From the NCBI RefSeq assembly GCF_004366075.1, contig NZ_SODU01000004.1, positions 372,001 to 436,000 on the forward strand: DNA of 64,000 nt, written 5' to 3'. How positions within the stretch are numbered: the first letter of the stretch is position 1; each line of letters starts with the position of its first letter. The notes under the pieces are model-generated. The model had not been told where the DNA came from. It saw only the letters and a program-made list of their open reading frames with translations, and made no database searches. Shown here one piece after another: positions 25,347-34,232 of this stretch. The DNA comes from Kribbella pratensis (GTDB lineage: Bacteria > Actinomycetota > Actinomycetes > Propionibacteriales > Kribbellaceae). The translations under genes and the position numbers were made by a program.

Positions 25347-26994
25347 TGAGCACCTTCGCGTAGAACTCGCGGCCTTCGTTGCCGCCGTTGTCCTGCCACT
25401 GCTTGACGGCGGTCTTCAGCTCGCTGATCGGCTTGCGACCGCGGTAGATGTCCTGCAGGGCGTCGTCGAACGGCTGGTTCAGCGCCGCCATCTTGGCCGG
25501 CTGCTCGACCCGGATCCCGTCGAACAGGTTCTTCTCCCGGACCTTCGCGGACGCGTTCTGCCACGCGCTCATCGACTCGACGTACCCCGGGTACTCGCTC
25601 TCGGTGATCGCCGTCGGACGGCCGCCCAGGAAGATGTACGTCTGCGAGACCTCCTTCTGTCCCAGGGCGGTGAGCTTCGGGGCACCGGACGGCTGCTTCG
25701 TGTAGTGCTTGCCCTCGACGCCGTAGTTGTAGAGCTGGTACTCCTCGGTCCCGAACGGCGCGGCCGTGTAGTTCATCACGCCGAGCAGCTCCTTCACGCG
25801 CTCCTCGCCGAGCCCCTTCTTCACGAAGGTGAAGATGCCGGCGGGGTCGCCGCCCCACGTGATCGGCGTACCGCCGTCGTGCGCGAACGGCATCACCGGC
25901 TGCGGGTTGAACTTCGGGTTGGCCGTCTGCTGGCGTTGCAGCGACTCGTGCCAGCCTCCCGGCCCGTTCTGCCGGATCAGGAACTTGCCGCCCTCGAACA
26001 GCGCGTTCTCGTCCGCGCCGGCGTTCGCGACCACTTCCGGGTGCACGTACCCCGACTGGAACAGCCTCCGGATGAACGCCACCGCCTCCTCGAACTGCGG
26101 TGTCTCGATCTTGTTGACCAGCTTGCCGCCGGAGTCCTTGATCCAGCCGCCCGGCACCCCGAACGCCCGGTGGACCTCGTCGGCGACCGAGCCGAACGCC
26201 CACCGGCCCGCCTTCGCGTCGGTCAGTTGCTTGCCCAGCGCCAAAAGGTCGTCGGAGTTCTTCGGCGGCTCGGCGCCGAGCTGGTCGAGGATGTCCTTGC
26301 GGTACATCAGCATCCAGGGGAAGCCGTCCGACGGGAACGGCACGGCCTTCAGCTGCGAGTTCCAGACGCCGTACGCCCAGGCCCGGGTCGGCAGGTTCGC
26401 CAGCATCGGGTACGCCGACACCTTGTCGCCGGCCAGGTGCGGTGTGAGGTCCTCGAACAACTTGTCCGCGGCCTGGCCGAACCGGGTCAGGCTGGAGATG
26501 TTCCAGCCCGGGATGCAGAGCAGCTCCGGAACGTTGCCGGCCGCAAGGATCGGCCCGAGCTTGTCCCCGTAGTCGTTGCCGTTCAGGATGTTGAACTTGA
26601 CCGGCGCGCCGATGCGTTCGTTGTTCGCCTCGAAGTACGAATTGCCGGCCAGCGGCGGGATCGGGCTCCACAGCGGCGTCATCGCCGTTACTTCCTTGCC
26701 GCTCGGCACCATCTTGTCCGGCACCGCCCGCTTGAGCTCGGCCGGGTAGTGCGAGTAGCCCGGCGAAGCGCCGTTCTCGCCCGGCAGGTCCGGCTTGACC
26801 GACTCGTACGGGATGTACTTCGGCAGCAGGCCGGACAGTTTGTCCTCGGTCTCGGCGCGGCCCGTCGTACTGGACCCCGAACCGCCGTTCGAGCATCCGG
26901 TCAGCGTCGCCCCGCCCGCGGCCGCCGCCGCGCCGGCGCCGAGCAGGGAGATGAAGGTGCGGCGGCTGGTGCCGCCGATCACTGGTCCGGTCAC
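25330..26994 (-). CDS. Extracellular solute-binding lipoprotein of the oligosaccharide importer
   Basis: 554 residues, larger than ordinary CUT1 binding proteins (about 420) and typical of the LplA/YtcQ type for long oligosaccharides. The signal peptide has a twin-arginine motif (TSRRTFISLLG) and a lipobox TLTGC, so the protein is lipid-anchored outside the membrane. GTG 26994 is preceded by AGGGGA at seven bases. First gene of the operon binding protein - permease - permease - GH74 - GH42. The promoter region is shared with the divergent ROK gene. Confidence 0.92.
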   Translation of the reverse strand: MTGPVIGGTSRRTFISLLGAGAAAAAGGATLTGCSNGGSGSSTTGRAETEDKLSGLLPKYIPYESVKPDLPGENGASPGYSHYPAELKRAVPDKMVPSGKEVTAMTPLWSPIPPLAGNSYFEANNERIGAPVKFNILNGNDYGDKLGPILAAGNVPELLCIPGWNISSLTRFGQAADKLFEDLTPHLAGDKVSAYPMLANLPTRAWAYGVWNSQLKAVPFPSDGFPWMLMYRKDILDQLGAEPPKNSDDLLALGKQLTDAKAGRWAFGSVADEVHRAFGVPGGWIKDSGGKLVNKIETPQFEEAVAFIRRLFQSGYVHPEVVANAGADENALFEGGKFLIRQNGPGGWHESLQRQQTANPKFNPQPVMPFAHDGGTPITWGGDPAGIFTFVKKGLGEERVKELLGVMNYTAAPFGTEEYQLYNYGVEGKHYTKQPSGAPKLTALGQKEVSQTYIFLGGRPTAITESEYPGYVESMSAWQNASAKVREKNLFDGIRVEQPAKMAALNQPFDDALQDIYRGRKPISELKTAVKQWQDNGGNEGREFYAKVLSDNGR

Positions 26995-27010
26995 GGTGCA
27001 TCCCCTAGAC

Positions 27011-27039
27011 TTAGTTGGGCTAGTAGCCAAACAAATTAA
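27011..27039. promoter_or_regulatory. AT-rich imperfect palindrome, probable ROK operator
   Basis: Between the divergent binding-protein and ROK genes lies the most AT-rich stretch nearby. It contains TTGGGCTA (27015-27022) and TAGCCAAA (27024-27031) as an imperfect inverted repeat, flanked by TTAGT and ATTAA. ROK repressors generally bind such sites next to their own gene; the transporter promoter probably overlaps it. Confidence 0.45.
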
Positions 27040-27103
27040 CGCAGAGCCGACAGCCCGGCAAGGTGTAGAACTGACCCAGCACTTCTTTCGGACGGGACGG
27101 ACC

Positions 27104-28294
27104 TTGATCACACAGACCGCGGACCACACCGACATCCGCGCCACCAACCTGGCGGCGGTGCTCGGCTACCTGCGCCGGGAAGCCCCGTGCTCGCGGGCCG
27201 CGATCGCGGCCGGGACCGGGCTGAACAAGGCGACCGTGACGAGCATCGTCGGCGAGCTGCTGGAGCGCCGGCTGGTCCGCGAGACGCAGCAGACCCAGAA
27301 CCACGTCGGCCGCCCGGCGACGCTGCTCGTGCTCGACGGCTCGGCGTACGCGACGATCGGGCTCGAGATCGGCGCGCGCGGCCTGACCGCGCTCGGCTGC
27401 GACGCGGCCGGTGAGCAGATCCTGCGCTGGCATCGCGCCGGACCGGGCGTCGACGCCGGCCCGGCGAAGACCATCGCCGCCGTCGTCGCGCTGGCCCGCC
27501 GGGCGATCACGACCGTGCAGTCCTCCGGCCGCCAGGTCCTCGGCATCACGGTCGGCGTACCTGGCCTGGTCAACCGCGACGGCGCCGTCGTACTGGCCGC
27601 CGGACTCGGCTGGAGCGACGTACCGCTGCGGGCCGAGCTCGCGGCGGCGCTCGGGCGGCCGGACATCCCGGTGACGGTCGACAACGACGCCTCATTGGGC
27701 GTGCTGGCCGAGCATCTCTACGGCCCTTACGCCGGTACGGCGAACCTCATCCAGCTCACCGGCGACACGGGGGTCGGCGCGGGCATCATCGTTGACGGCC
27801 GGCCGCTCGCGGGACATCTCGGGTACGTCGGCGAGATCGGGCACCTGCGTCTGGTCCCGGACGGACCCGCGTGTGGTTGCGGACGCCGCGGATGCCTCGA
27901 GGCGCTCGCCAGCCTGCCGGCGATCCTGGAGCAGGTAGACGGCAGCATCGACGACGACCCGCAGCACCAGCTCGAGACGCTGATCCGGCGCGCCCACGCC
28001 CAGGACGCCGCCGTCACGAAGGTGCTCACCGAGGCCGGAACCCACCTCGGCCACGGGATCGCCGCACTGGTGAACATCCTCAACCCCGAGGTCGTGCTGC
28101 TCGGCGGCGCCTACGCACTGCTCTCCGAGCACCTGTCGCCGGCCATCGACAAGGCGCTCCGTGAAGCCGGCATCGCGCCCGACGCCGGGGGGTGCACCAT
28201 CGCCGCGTCCGCCTTCCCCCACACCGCCACTCCCCTGGGTGCCACCGCCCACGCCCTCACCCCGCTGACCCGCGGTCGACTGCCGGCCCGCTGA
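27104..28294 (+). CDS. ROK-family transcriptional regulator
   Basis: 396 residues from TTG 27104. Winged helix-turn-helix at about 12-70 (CSRAAIAAGTGLNKATVTSIVGELL), followed by a sugar-kinase-like ROK domain with VGVPGLVNRDG, DNDASLGVLAE and the zinc motif GCGRRGCLE, of CxCxxxGCxE type. DNA-binding ROK proteins of this kind (XylR, NagC-like) sense a sugar. Divergent from the transporter-GH74-GH42 operon, which it probably represses. The start is uncertain: the frame is open upstream, the codon is TTG and the ribosome site (GGACGG) is weak. Confidence 0.86.
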   Translation: MITQTADHTDIRATNLAAVLGYLRREAPCSRAAIAAGTGLNKATVTSIVGELLERRLVRETQQTQNHVGRPATLLVLDGSAYATIGLEIGARGLTALGCDAAGEQILRWHRAGPGVDAGPAKTIAAVVALARRAITTVQSSGRQVLGITVGVPGLVNRDGAVVLAAGLGWSDVPLRAELAAALGRPDIPVTVDNDASLGVLAEHLYGPYAGTANLIQLTGDTGVGAGIIVDGRPLAGHLGYVGEIGHLRLVPDGPACGCGRRGCLEALASLPAILEQVDGSIDDDPQHQLETLIRRAHAQDAAVTKVLTEAGTHLGHGIAALVNILNPEVVLLGGAYALLSEHLSPAIDKALREAGIAPDAGGCTIAASAFPHTATPLGATAHALTPLTRGRLPAR

Positions 28295-28377
28295 GCCCTC
28301 CGGAAAGCGTTACCCTCCCCCCGCTGAGGTCTTGACCGTCAGCGCCCGGGATGCAACCCTCTGTTCACGCCCGTCTG

Positions 28378-28391
28378 TCGAAGCGCTTCGA
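28378..28391. promoter_or_regulatory. LacI-family operator 1 before the GH3 gene
   Basis: TCGAAGCGCTTCGA, identical to the core of the lacI/GH12 operator. It is the distal of two copies whose centres are 38 bases apart, so the pair could be occupied together. Confidence 0.88.
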
Positions 28392-28415
28392 TCAGCCCTC
28401 CGCCGCCCGGTTTTA

Positions 28416-28429
28416 TCGAAGCGCTTCGA
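28416..28429. promoter_or_regulatory. LacI-family operator 2 before the GH3 gene
   Basis: Second exact TCGAAGCGCTTCGA, 26 bases before the ATG at 28455. Preceded by TTTTA, the only AT-rich run in this gap and perhaps part of the promoter. Confidence 0.88.
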
Positions 28430-28454
28430 CACCAGCCCGTGGAGTCGACCGCCG

Positions 28455-31238
28455 ATGAGTACTCCAGCTTCTCCCCCGTTCCGCGACCCGGCCCGGCCGA
28501 TCGACGCGCGGATCGACGACCTGCTCGCCCGGCTCACCCCGGACGAGAAGCTCGCGTTCCTGCACCAGTACCAGCCGCCCGTCGCCCGGCTCGGCGTGGA
28601 GGCGTTCCGCACCGGCACCGAGGCCCTGCACGGTGTCGCCTGGCACGGTCCGGCGACCGTCTTCCCGCAGGCGATCGGCCTGGCCACGAGCTGGAGCCCC
28701 GACCTCGTGCGCGCGGTCGGCGCGGCCGTCGGCGACGAGGTCCGGGTGTTCCACCGGAAGGACCCGGCCGGCGTCGGCCTCAACGTCTGGGCACCGGTCG
28801 TCAACCCGTTGCGCGACCCGCGCTGGGGCCGCAACGAGGAGGGGTACGCCGAGGATCCCTGGCTGACCGGGGTGATCGCGACCGCGTACGGACACGGTCT
28901 GGCCGGCGACGACCCGACGTACCTGAAGACTGCTCCGACCCTGAAGCATTTCCTTGCCTACAACAACGAGACCGACCGGTGCACGACGTCGAGCAACCTG
29001 CCTCCGCGGGTCCTGCACGACTACGAGCTGCCGGCGTTCCGCGCGCCGATCGAAGCGGGTGCGGCGGTCGCGGTGATGCCGTCGTACAACCTGGTGAACG
29101 GACGGCCCGCCCACCTCAGCCCGCTCATCAACGACGTCCTCCGCACGTGGACGACCGACGAGGTGCTGGTGGTCAGCGACGCCTACGCGCCGGCCAACCT
29201 GTTCGGCCTGCAGCAGTACCTGCCCGACGGACCGACCGGGTACGCCGCCGCGCTCAAGGCGGGGGTGGACAGCTTTACCCAGGACGGCGAAGACGCCGCC
29301 CCGACCATCGAGCGGCTGACCACGGCCCTCGACCGCGGGCTGATCACGACCGCGGATCTCGACACCGCCGTACGGCGAGCGCTCGCGATCCGGTTCCGGC
29401 TGGGTGAGTTCGATCCGCCCGAGCTCGATCCGTACCGTGCGCTCGAACCTGAACTGGTCAACTGCCCGACCCACCGCCGGCTCGCCCAGGACGCGGCCCG
29501 CCAGGCGATCGTGCTGCTCAAACACGACGACCAGGTCCTGCCGCTCAGCACCTCGACGCGCGTCGCCGTGGTCGGTCCACTCGCGGGCACGCTCACGGAG
29601 GACTGGTACGCCGGGACCCTGCCCTACCAGGTGACCGCGCTGGACGGCATCAAGGAACGCCTCGGCCAGGTCGAGTACTGCGAGGGCGTCGATCGGATCA
29701 CGCTCCGGATCGCGGGCTCGGCGACGTACCTCTGCGTCGGCGCCGATGCCGTGCTGCGGACCAGCACGGATGCCGGCGAGTTCGATCTGTTCGACTGGGG
29801 TGGGAACGCCTGGGCGTTGCGCTCGGCCCGGAACGGCCGGCATCTGACCGCCACCGACGACGGCGAACTGGTCGCGGACCAGCCGGGCCCGAACGGCTGG
29901 GAGGTCAAGGAGACCTTCAGGCTCGTCCAGTCCTCGAACACGCTCCTCGTCCAGCACCTGCACAGCGGTGGGTACCTCCGCGTGGGCCCGGACGGGATGG
30001 TCGGGCTGGCGGAGGAAGGAACCGCGTTCGAGCTCGACGTGGTGGTGGACGGCGCGGCGACGGCTGCTGAGCTGGCTGCCCGTGCCGACATCACGATTGT
30101 GGTCGCGGGCAACCACCCGTTGGTGAACGGCCGCGAGACCGAGGACCGGGAGACTCTGGACCTGCCGCGTGCGCAGGACCGTCTGATCCGGCAGGTGTAC
30201 GCGGCGAACCCGCGAACTGTGCTGGTCCTGAGCAGCAGCTACCCGTACGCGATCGGCTGGGCGCAGCAGCACCTTCCGGCGATCCTGTGGTCCGCGCACG
30301 GCGGGCAGGAGTACGGTCGCGCGCTCGCCGACGTACTCTTCGGCGACCACGACCCCGCGGGCCGGCTGCCCCAGACCTGGTACCACTCGGCCGCGGACCT
30401 GCCCGGTCTGCTCGACTACGACATCATCGCGACCGACGCGACGTACCTGTACTACCGGGGCACACCGCTCTATCCCTTCGGCCACGGCCTCAGCTACACC
30501 ACCTTCGCGTACGGCGACCTGCAGCTGAGTACCCCGTCCGTCTCGGCGGACGGAGAGGTTCGCGTCAGGTGCACCGTCACCAATACAGGTGATCGCCCGG
30601 GCACGGAGATCGCTCAGCTGTACACGAGGCAGCAGCGTTCACGGGTCAAGCAACCGTTGCGGCAGCTGCGCGGCTTCCGCCACGTGGCGCTCGAGCCGGG
30701 CGAGACCGTGGAGGTCGAGCTGACCGTGGCCGCGGCGGACCTCGGTTTCTGGGACGTGACGCGCGACCGGCGTTGTGTCGAGACAGCTCGGCACAGCATC
30801 ATGATCGGCCGGTCCAGCACCGATCTGCGACTGACCGCGACCCTCGACGTGCGCGGCGAGGAGATCCCGCCCCGAACGCTCACCCACCTTGCCGCTACGA
30901 GTTTCGACGACTACTGCGCCGTCACGCTGACCACCGCATCACGTGACCGCGGCGACGCGGTGGTCTCGCTGGACCCGCAAGCCTGGTTGGCCTTCGACGA
31001 CCTCATGCTCGAACCGACGACGTACCAGGCCCGCGTCGCCAACCGCGGCGACCGACTCGCCACCATCGAGCTCCGTCTGGACGATCCGTTGCACGGTGAG
31101 CTCCTGAGCACCGTGCAGGTGTCACCGACGGACGAGCTCGTCGCAATCGCAGGCGAGCTCGCCCCGGTGACCGGAGTACACACGCTCTACACGGTGTTCT
31201 CCGCGGCCGACGTCGTACTGGAGAGCTTGACCGTGTAG
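28455..31238 (+). CDS. GH3 beta-glucosidase with unusual inserted domain and CBM6-like C-terminus
   Basis: 927 residues, no signal peptide. GH3 N-terminal barrel to about 310 with nucleophile Asp242 in LVVSDAYA and KHFLAYNNE at 164-172; second alpha/beta domain split by an insert at about 413-530 (ITLRIAGSATYLCVGADAVL to GYLRVGPDG), which looks like a fascin/trefoil-type beta domain rather than the usual PA14; fibronectin-like domain about 690-780; C-terminal jelly roll about 800-927 resembling CBM6 (YQARVANRGDRLATIELRLD, VHTLYTVF). Likely removes glucose or xylose from oligosaccharide ends in the cytoplasm. Two LacI operators precede it. It overlaps the convergent GH31 gene by 52 bases. Confidence 0.9.
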   Translation: MSTPASPPFRDPARPIDARIDDLLARLTPDEKLAFLHQYQPPVARLGVEAFRTGTEALHGVAWHGPATVFPQAIGLATSWSPDLVRAVGAAVGDEVRVFHRKDPAGVGLNVWAPVVNPLRDPRWGRNEEGYAEDPWLTGVIATAYGHGLAGDDPTYLKTAPTLKHFLAYNNETDRCTTSSNLPPRVLHDYELPAFRAPIEAGAAVAVMPSYNLVNGRPAHLSPLINDVLRTWTTDEVLVVSDAYAPANLFGLQQYLPDGPTGYAAALKAGVDSFTQDGEDAAPTIERLTTALDRGLITTADLDTAVRRALAIRFRLGEFDPPELDPYRALEPELVNCPTHRRLAQDAARQAIVLLKHDDQVLPLSTSTRVAVVGPLAGTLTEDWYAGTLPYQVTALDGIKERLGQVEYCEGVDRITLRIAGSATYLCVGADAVLRTSTDAGEFDLFDWGGNAWALRSARNGRHLTATDDGELVADQPGPNGWEVKETFRLVQSSNTLLVQHLHSGGYLRVGPDGMVGLAEEGTAFELDVVVDGAATAAELAARADITIVVAGNHPLVNGRETEDRETLDLPRAQDRLIRQVYAANPRTVLVLSSSYPYAIGWAQQHLPAILWSAHGGQEYGRALADVLFGDHDPAGRLPQTWYHSAADLPGLLDYDIIATDATYLYYRGTPLYPFGHGLSYTTFAYGDLQLSTPSVSADGEVRVRCTVTNTGDRPGTEIAQLYTRQQRSRVKQPLRQLRGFRHVALEPGETVEVELTVAAADLGFWDVTRDRRCVETARHSIMIGRSSTDLRLTATLDVRGEEIPPRTLTHLAATSFDDYCAVTLTTASRDRGDAVVSLDPQAWLAFDDLMLEPTTYQARVANRGDRLATIELRLDDPLHGELLSTVQVSPTDELVAIAGELAPVTGVHTLYTVFSAADVVLESLTV

Positions 31239-33418
31239 CGCTCGCAAGAGCCTTCGACCACGCGGGACTCGACCTCTCCGGCCCGGTACGCCAGCTCGAT
31301 CACGACATCTCCGAGCGTGACCGTGGAGACCTGTCCGTCGGCCGGCTCGAACCAGCGCAGTTCCACGCCGTCTGCCCAGTCGTACTCGGGCCGGTCGTCG
31401 ACGGCGCCGATCGGGATCACCGCTCCCTCCCGCACGAACAGCGGCAAGGAATCGAACCCGTGCGTCTGCTGCACCCACGCCGGTCCGGTCACCACCTCAC
31501 CGGTCAGCAGCGACGTCCACCGCCCCTGCGGTAGATAGAACGAGACCTCGCCGTCGAAGCTCATCACCGGCGCGACGAGCAGGTCCGGTCCCAGCAGGTA
31601 CTGGCGGTCCAGATAGGCCACCGCAGGATCGTCCGGGAACTCCAGCGCCATCGGCCGCATCATCGGCACCCCGTCACGATGCGCCTCGTCAGCGGCGGCG
31701 ACCAGGTACGGCATCAACGACAGCTTCAGCTTGGTGAACTTCCGCAGTACGTCGACCGCCTCCTCGTCGAACGCCCACGGCACCCGGTACGACGACGAAC
31801 CGTGCAGCCTCGAATGCGACGAGAGCAACCCGAATGCCACCCAGCGCTTGAAGATCGCGGGATCCGGCGTGCCCTCGAACCCGCCGATGTCGTGACTCCA
31901 GTAGCCGAATCCCGACGAGGCCAGCGACAACCCGCCGCGCAGCGATTCCGCCATCGCCTCGAACGTCGACTCGCAGTCGCCGCCCCAGTGCACCGGGAAC
32001 TGCTGTCCGCCGGCCGTCGCGGAGCGCGCGAACAGGACCGCGTCGCCCTGTCCCCGGTTCTCCTCGAGCAGTCCGAACACGGCCGCGTTGTAGAGCTGCG
32101 CGTAGTAGTTGTGCATCCGGTCCGGGTCGGAACCGTCGTACCAGACGACGTCCGTCGGGATGCGTTCGCCGAAGTCGGTCTTGAAACAGTCGACGCCGAT
32201 GTCGATCAGGGCCTGCAGCTTCGAACGGAACCACGCGGTCGCGTCCGGGTTGGTGAAGTCGACGATCGCCATCCCCGCCTGCCACATGTCCCACTGCCAG
32301 ACCGAGCCGTCCGGGCGCTTCAGCAGGTACCCGAGCCGGCGGCCCTCCTCGAACAGCACCGAGCGCTGCGCGATGTACGGGTTGATCCACAGGCTGACCC
32401 GCAGACCGCGCTCCTTCAGGCGGCGAACCATCCCGGCCGGATCCGGGAACGCGATCGGGTCCCAGACGAAGTCGCACCAGTGGAACTGCCGCATCCAGAA
32501 ACAGTCGAAATGGAAGACGCTCAGCGGCAGGTCACGTGCTGCCATCCCGTCGACGAACGCGCTCGTGGTCTCCTCGGTGTAGTCCGTGGTGAACGAGGTC
32601 GACAGCCACAACCCCATCGACCAGGCGGGGACGCGGGCGGGCCGTCCGGTGAGGCCGGTGTAACGGCGCAACACGTCCTTCGGCGTCGGGCCGGCAAAGA
32701 CGTAGTACGCGAGCTCCTCGCCTTCGACGCTGAACTGGTTGCGCGACGTCACCTCCGAGCCGACCTCGAACGACACGCGGGCGGGGTTGTCGACAAGTAC
32801 GCCGTACCCCTTGCTGCTCAGGTAGAAGGGGACGTTCTTGTACGCCTGCTCGCTCGACGTACCGCCGTCGGCGTTCCAGCTGTCGACCACCTGACCGTTC
32901 TTGACGAACGCGCCGAACCGCTCACCGAGCCCGTAGATCGTCTCGCCGACGCCGAGCGCCAGCTGCTCGTGCACGTAATGCCTGCCGTCGGCATCGGTGA
33001 TCAGGCCGACGCTGCGCTCCCCCGAATTCGTCAGCGGCTTCCCGTCCTGCTCGAAGCGCACGTCCCACGGCCCGTCGAGCGCGATCACCACGCTCAGCTC
33101 ACCGGAGGTCAGCCGCGCCTCGGCGGCACCGACCTCGACCTTCACCGGATGCTCGTAGTCGGTGTTCAGCTGGTACGACGGGTGTGCGGGCAACCCGCCG
33201 AGATGGTGCGCGATCCGGACCCCGATCACGCCGCGCGCCGGCGAGGAGAACGTCACCGTGAACATCGGCTGGTTGAGAGTGTCACCGCGCCGCTCGATCC
33301 GCTTGGCCGGCGCGAACACGGTCAGATCCCGCTCCCCCGCCTGCACACTCTCGACCTCAGCCGGCCGTAGCCGGTTGAGCCCCGCCCGAAGCTGCCAGTA
33401 CCCATCGGTGAACTTCAT
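31187..33418 (-). CDS. GH31 alpha-xylosidase (YicI type)
   Basis: 743 residues, no signal peptide. N-terminal beta-sandwich (LGERFGAFVKNGQ near 164-176), catalytic barrel with nucleophile Asp415 in CFKTDFGERIP and acid/base Asp481 in HWGGDCEST, positions almost equal to those of Escherichia coli YicI (Asp416, Asp482). The FHFDCFWM segment is the YicI hallmark for xylose over glucose at subsite -1. Removes alpha-1,6-xylose from the non-reducing end of xyloglucan oligosaccharides. ATG with GAGAGG six bases upstream; a LacI operator lies 20 bases before the start. Confidence 0.95.
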   Translation of the reverse strand: MKFTDGYWQLRAGLNRLRPAEVESVQAGERDLTVFAPAKRIERRGDTLNQPMFTVTFSSPARGVIGVRIAHHLGGLPAHPSYQLNTDYEHPVKVEVGAAEARLTSGELSVVIALDGPWDVRFEQDGKPLTNSGERSVGLITDADGRHYVHEQLALGVGETIYGLGERFGAFVKNGQVVDSWNADGGTSSEQAYKNVPFYLSSKGYGVLVDNPARVSFEVGSEVTSRNQFSVEGEELAYYVFAGPTPKDVLRRYTGLTGRPARVPAWSMGLWLSTSFTTDYTEETTSAFVDGMAARDLPLSVFHFDCFWMRQFHWCDFVWDPIAFPDPAGMVRRLKERGLRVSLWINPYIAQRSVLFEEGRRLGYLLKRPDGSVWQWDMWQAGMAIVDFTNPDATAWFRSKLQALIDIGVDCFKTDFGERIPTDVVWYDGSDPDRMHNYYAQLYNAAVFGLLEENRGQGDAVLFARSATAGGQQFPVHWGGDCESTFEAMAESLRGGLSLASSGFGYWSHDIGGFEGTPDPAIFKRWVAFGLLSSHSRLHGSSSYRVPWAFDEEAVDVLRKFTKLKLSLMPYLVAAADEAHRDGVPMMRPMALEFPDDPAVAYLDRQYLLGPDLLVAPVMSFDGEVSFYLPQGRWTSLLTGEVVTGPAWVQQTHGFDSLPLFVREGAVIPIGAVDDRPEYDWADGVELRWFEPADGQVSTVTLGDVVIELAYRAGEVESRVVEGSCERYTVKLSSTTSAAENTV

Positions 33419-33437
33419 AGCAAGCCTCTCTCGGCGG

Positions 33438-33459
33438 GTTGTCGAAGCGCTTCGACAAC
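33438..33459. promoter_or_regulatory. LacI-family operator before the GH31 gene
   Basis: The same 14-base core TCGAAGCGCTTCGA (33442-33455), here within a 22-base perfect palindrome, 20 bases upstream of the GH31 ATG. It is the most extended of the four copies. Confidence 0.88.
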
Positions 33460-33495
33460 GGTAGGTACGGCCACTTCACGGCGTCAAGTTGTCAC

Positions 33496-33513
33496 CTCTC
33501 AGCGGACTCTCAG
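33496..33513. promoter_or_regulatory. Direct repeat CTCTCAG before a response regulator gene
   Basis: CTCTCAG at 33496-33502 and again at 33507-33513, spaced 11 bases start to start, one helical turn. Tandem heptamers with this spacing are the usual target of OmpR/PhoB-type regulators, so this is a probable autoregulatory site of the gene starting at 33537. Confidence 0.55.
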
Positions 33514-33536
33514 GGGTCTGCGGTGAGACTGTGCGG

Positions 33537-34214
33537 ATGCGAGTGCTGATGGTCGAGGACGAACTGCGGCTGGCCGACACGGTGCACCGTGGGCTGACCG
33601 ACGCCGGTTTCGTGGTGGAACTGGTCCACGACGGCGAGAACGCGGTGTGGGCCGCGACCGAGCACAAGTACGACGTGATCGTGCTGGACATCATGCTGCC
33701 GAAGCTGAACGGGTACCGCGTGCTCGAAGTGCTCCGGGCGCGCGGGATCTGGACGCCGGTGCTGATGCTGACCGCGAAGGACGGCGAGTACGACCAGACC
33801 GACGCGTTCGATCTCGGCGCGGACGACTACCTGACCAAGCCGTTCAGCTTCTTGGTCCTGGTCGCCCGGCTGCGGGCCTTGATCCGGCGCGGCGGGCCGG
33901 AGCGCCCGGTGGTGCTGGCGGCCGGAGACCTGACACTCGACGTGGCCCGGCGGCGGGTGGAGCGCGACGGACGGGAGATCACCCTCACGCCCCGCGAGTA
34001 CGGGCTCCTGGAGTTCCTGATGCGGCACCGCGGGGACACCGTCAGCAAGGCCGAGATCCTCGCCGGGGTGTGGGATCCGGCCTTCGACGGCGACCCGAAC
34101 GTCGTCGAGGTCTACGTCCGCTACCTGCGGAAGAAGATCGACACCCCGTTCGCCCGGCACGCGATCGAGACCATCCGCGGTATGGGCTACCGGCTGAATC
34201 CCGAGGGCGGATGA
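33537..34214 (+). CDS. OmpR/PhoB-family response regulator
   Basis: 225 residues. Receiver: VEDELRLADTV at the N-terminus, phospho-acceptor Asp in YDVIVLDIMLPKLNGY and Lys in DYLTKPFSF. Winged helix: TLTPREYGLLEFLM and VEVYVRYLRKKID. ATG 33537 was chosen because the receiver begins there. The sensor kinase follows after 18 bases. Upstream are tandem CTCTCAG heptamers. The GH31 gene diverges from it across a 118-base gap that also holds a LacI operator; a functional link to the glucan locus is not shown. Confidence 0.92.
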   Translation: MRVLMVEDELRLADTVHRGLTDAGFVVELVHDGENAVWAATEHKYDVIVLDIMLPKLNGYRVLEVLRARGIWTPVLMLTAKDGEYDQTDAFDLGADDYLTKPFSFLVLVARLRALIRRGGPERPVVLAAGDLTLDVARRRVERDGREITLTPREYGLLEFLMRHRGDTVSKAEILAGVWDPAFDGDPNVVEVYVRYLRKKIDTPFARHAIETIRGMGYRLNPEGG

Positions 34215-34232
34215 GCCTGCCAGACTGAGTGC

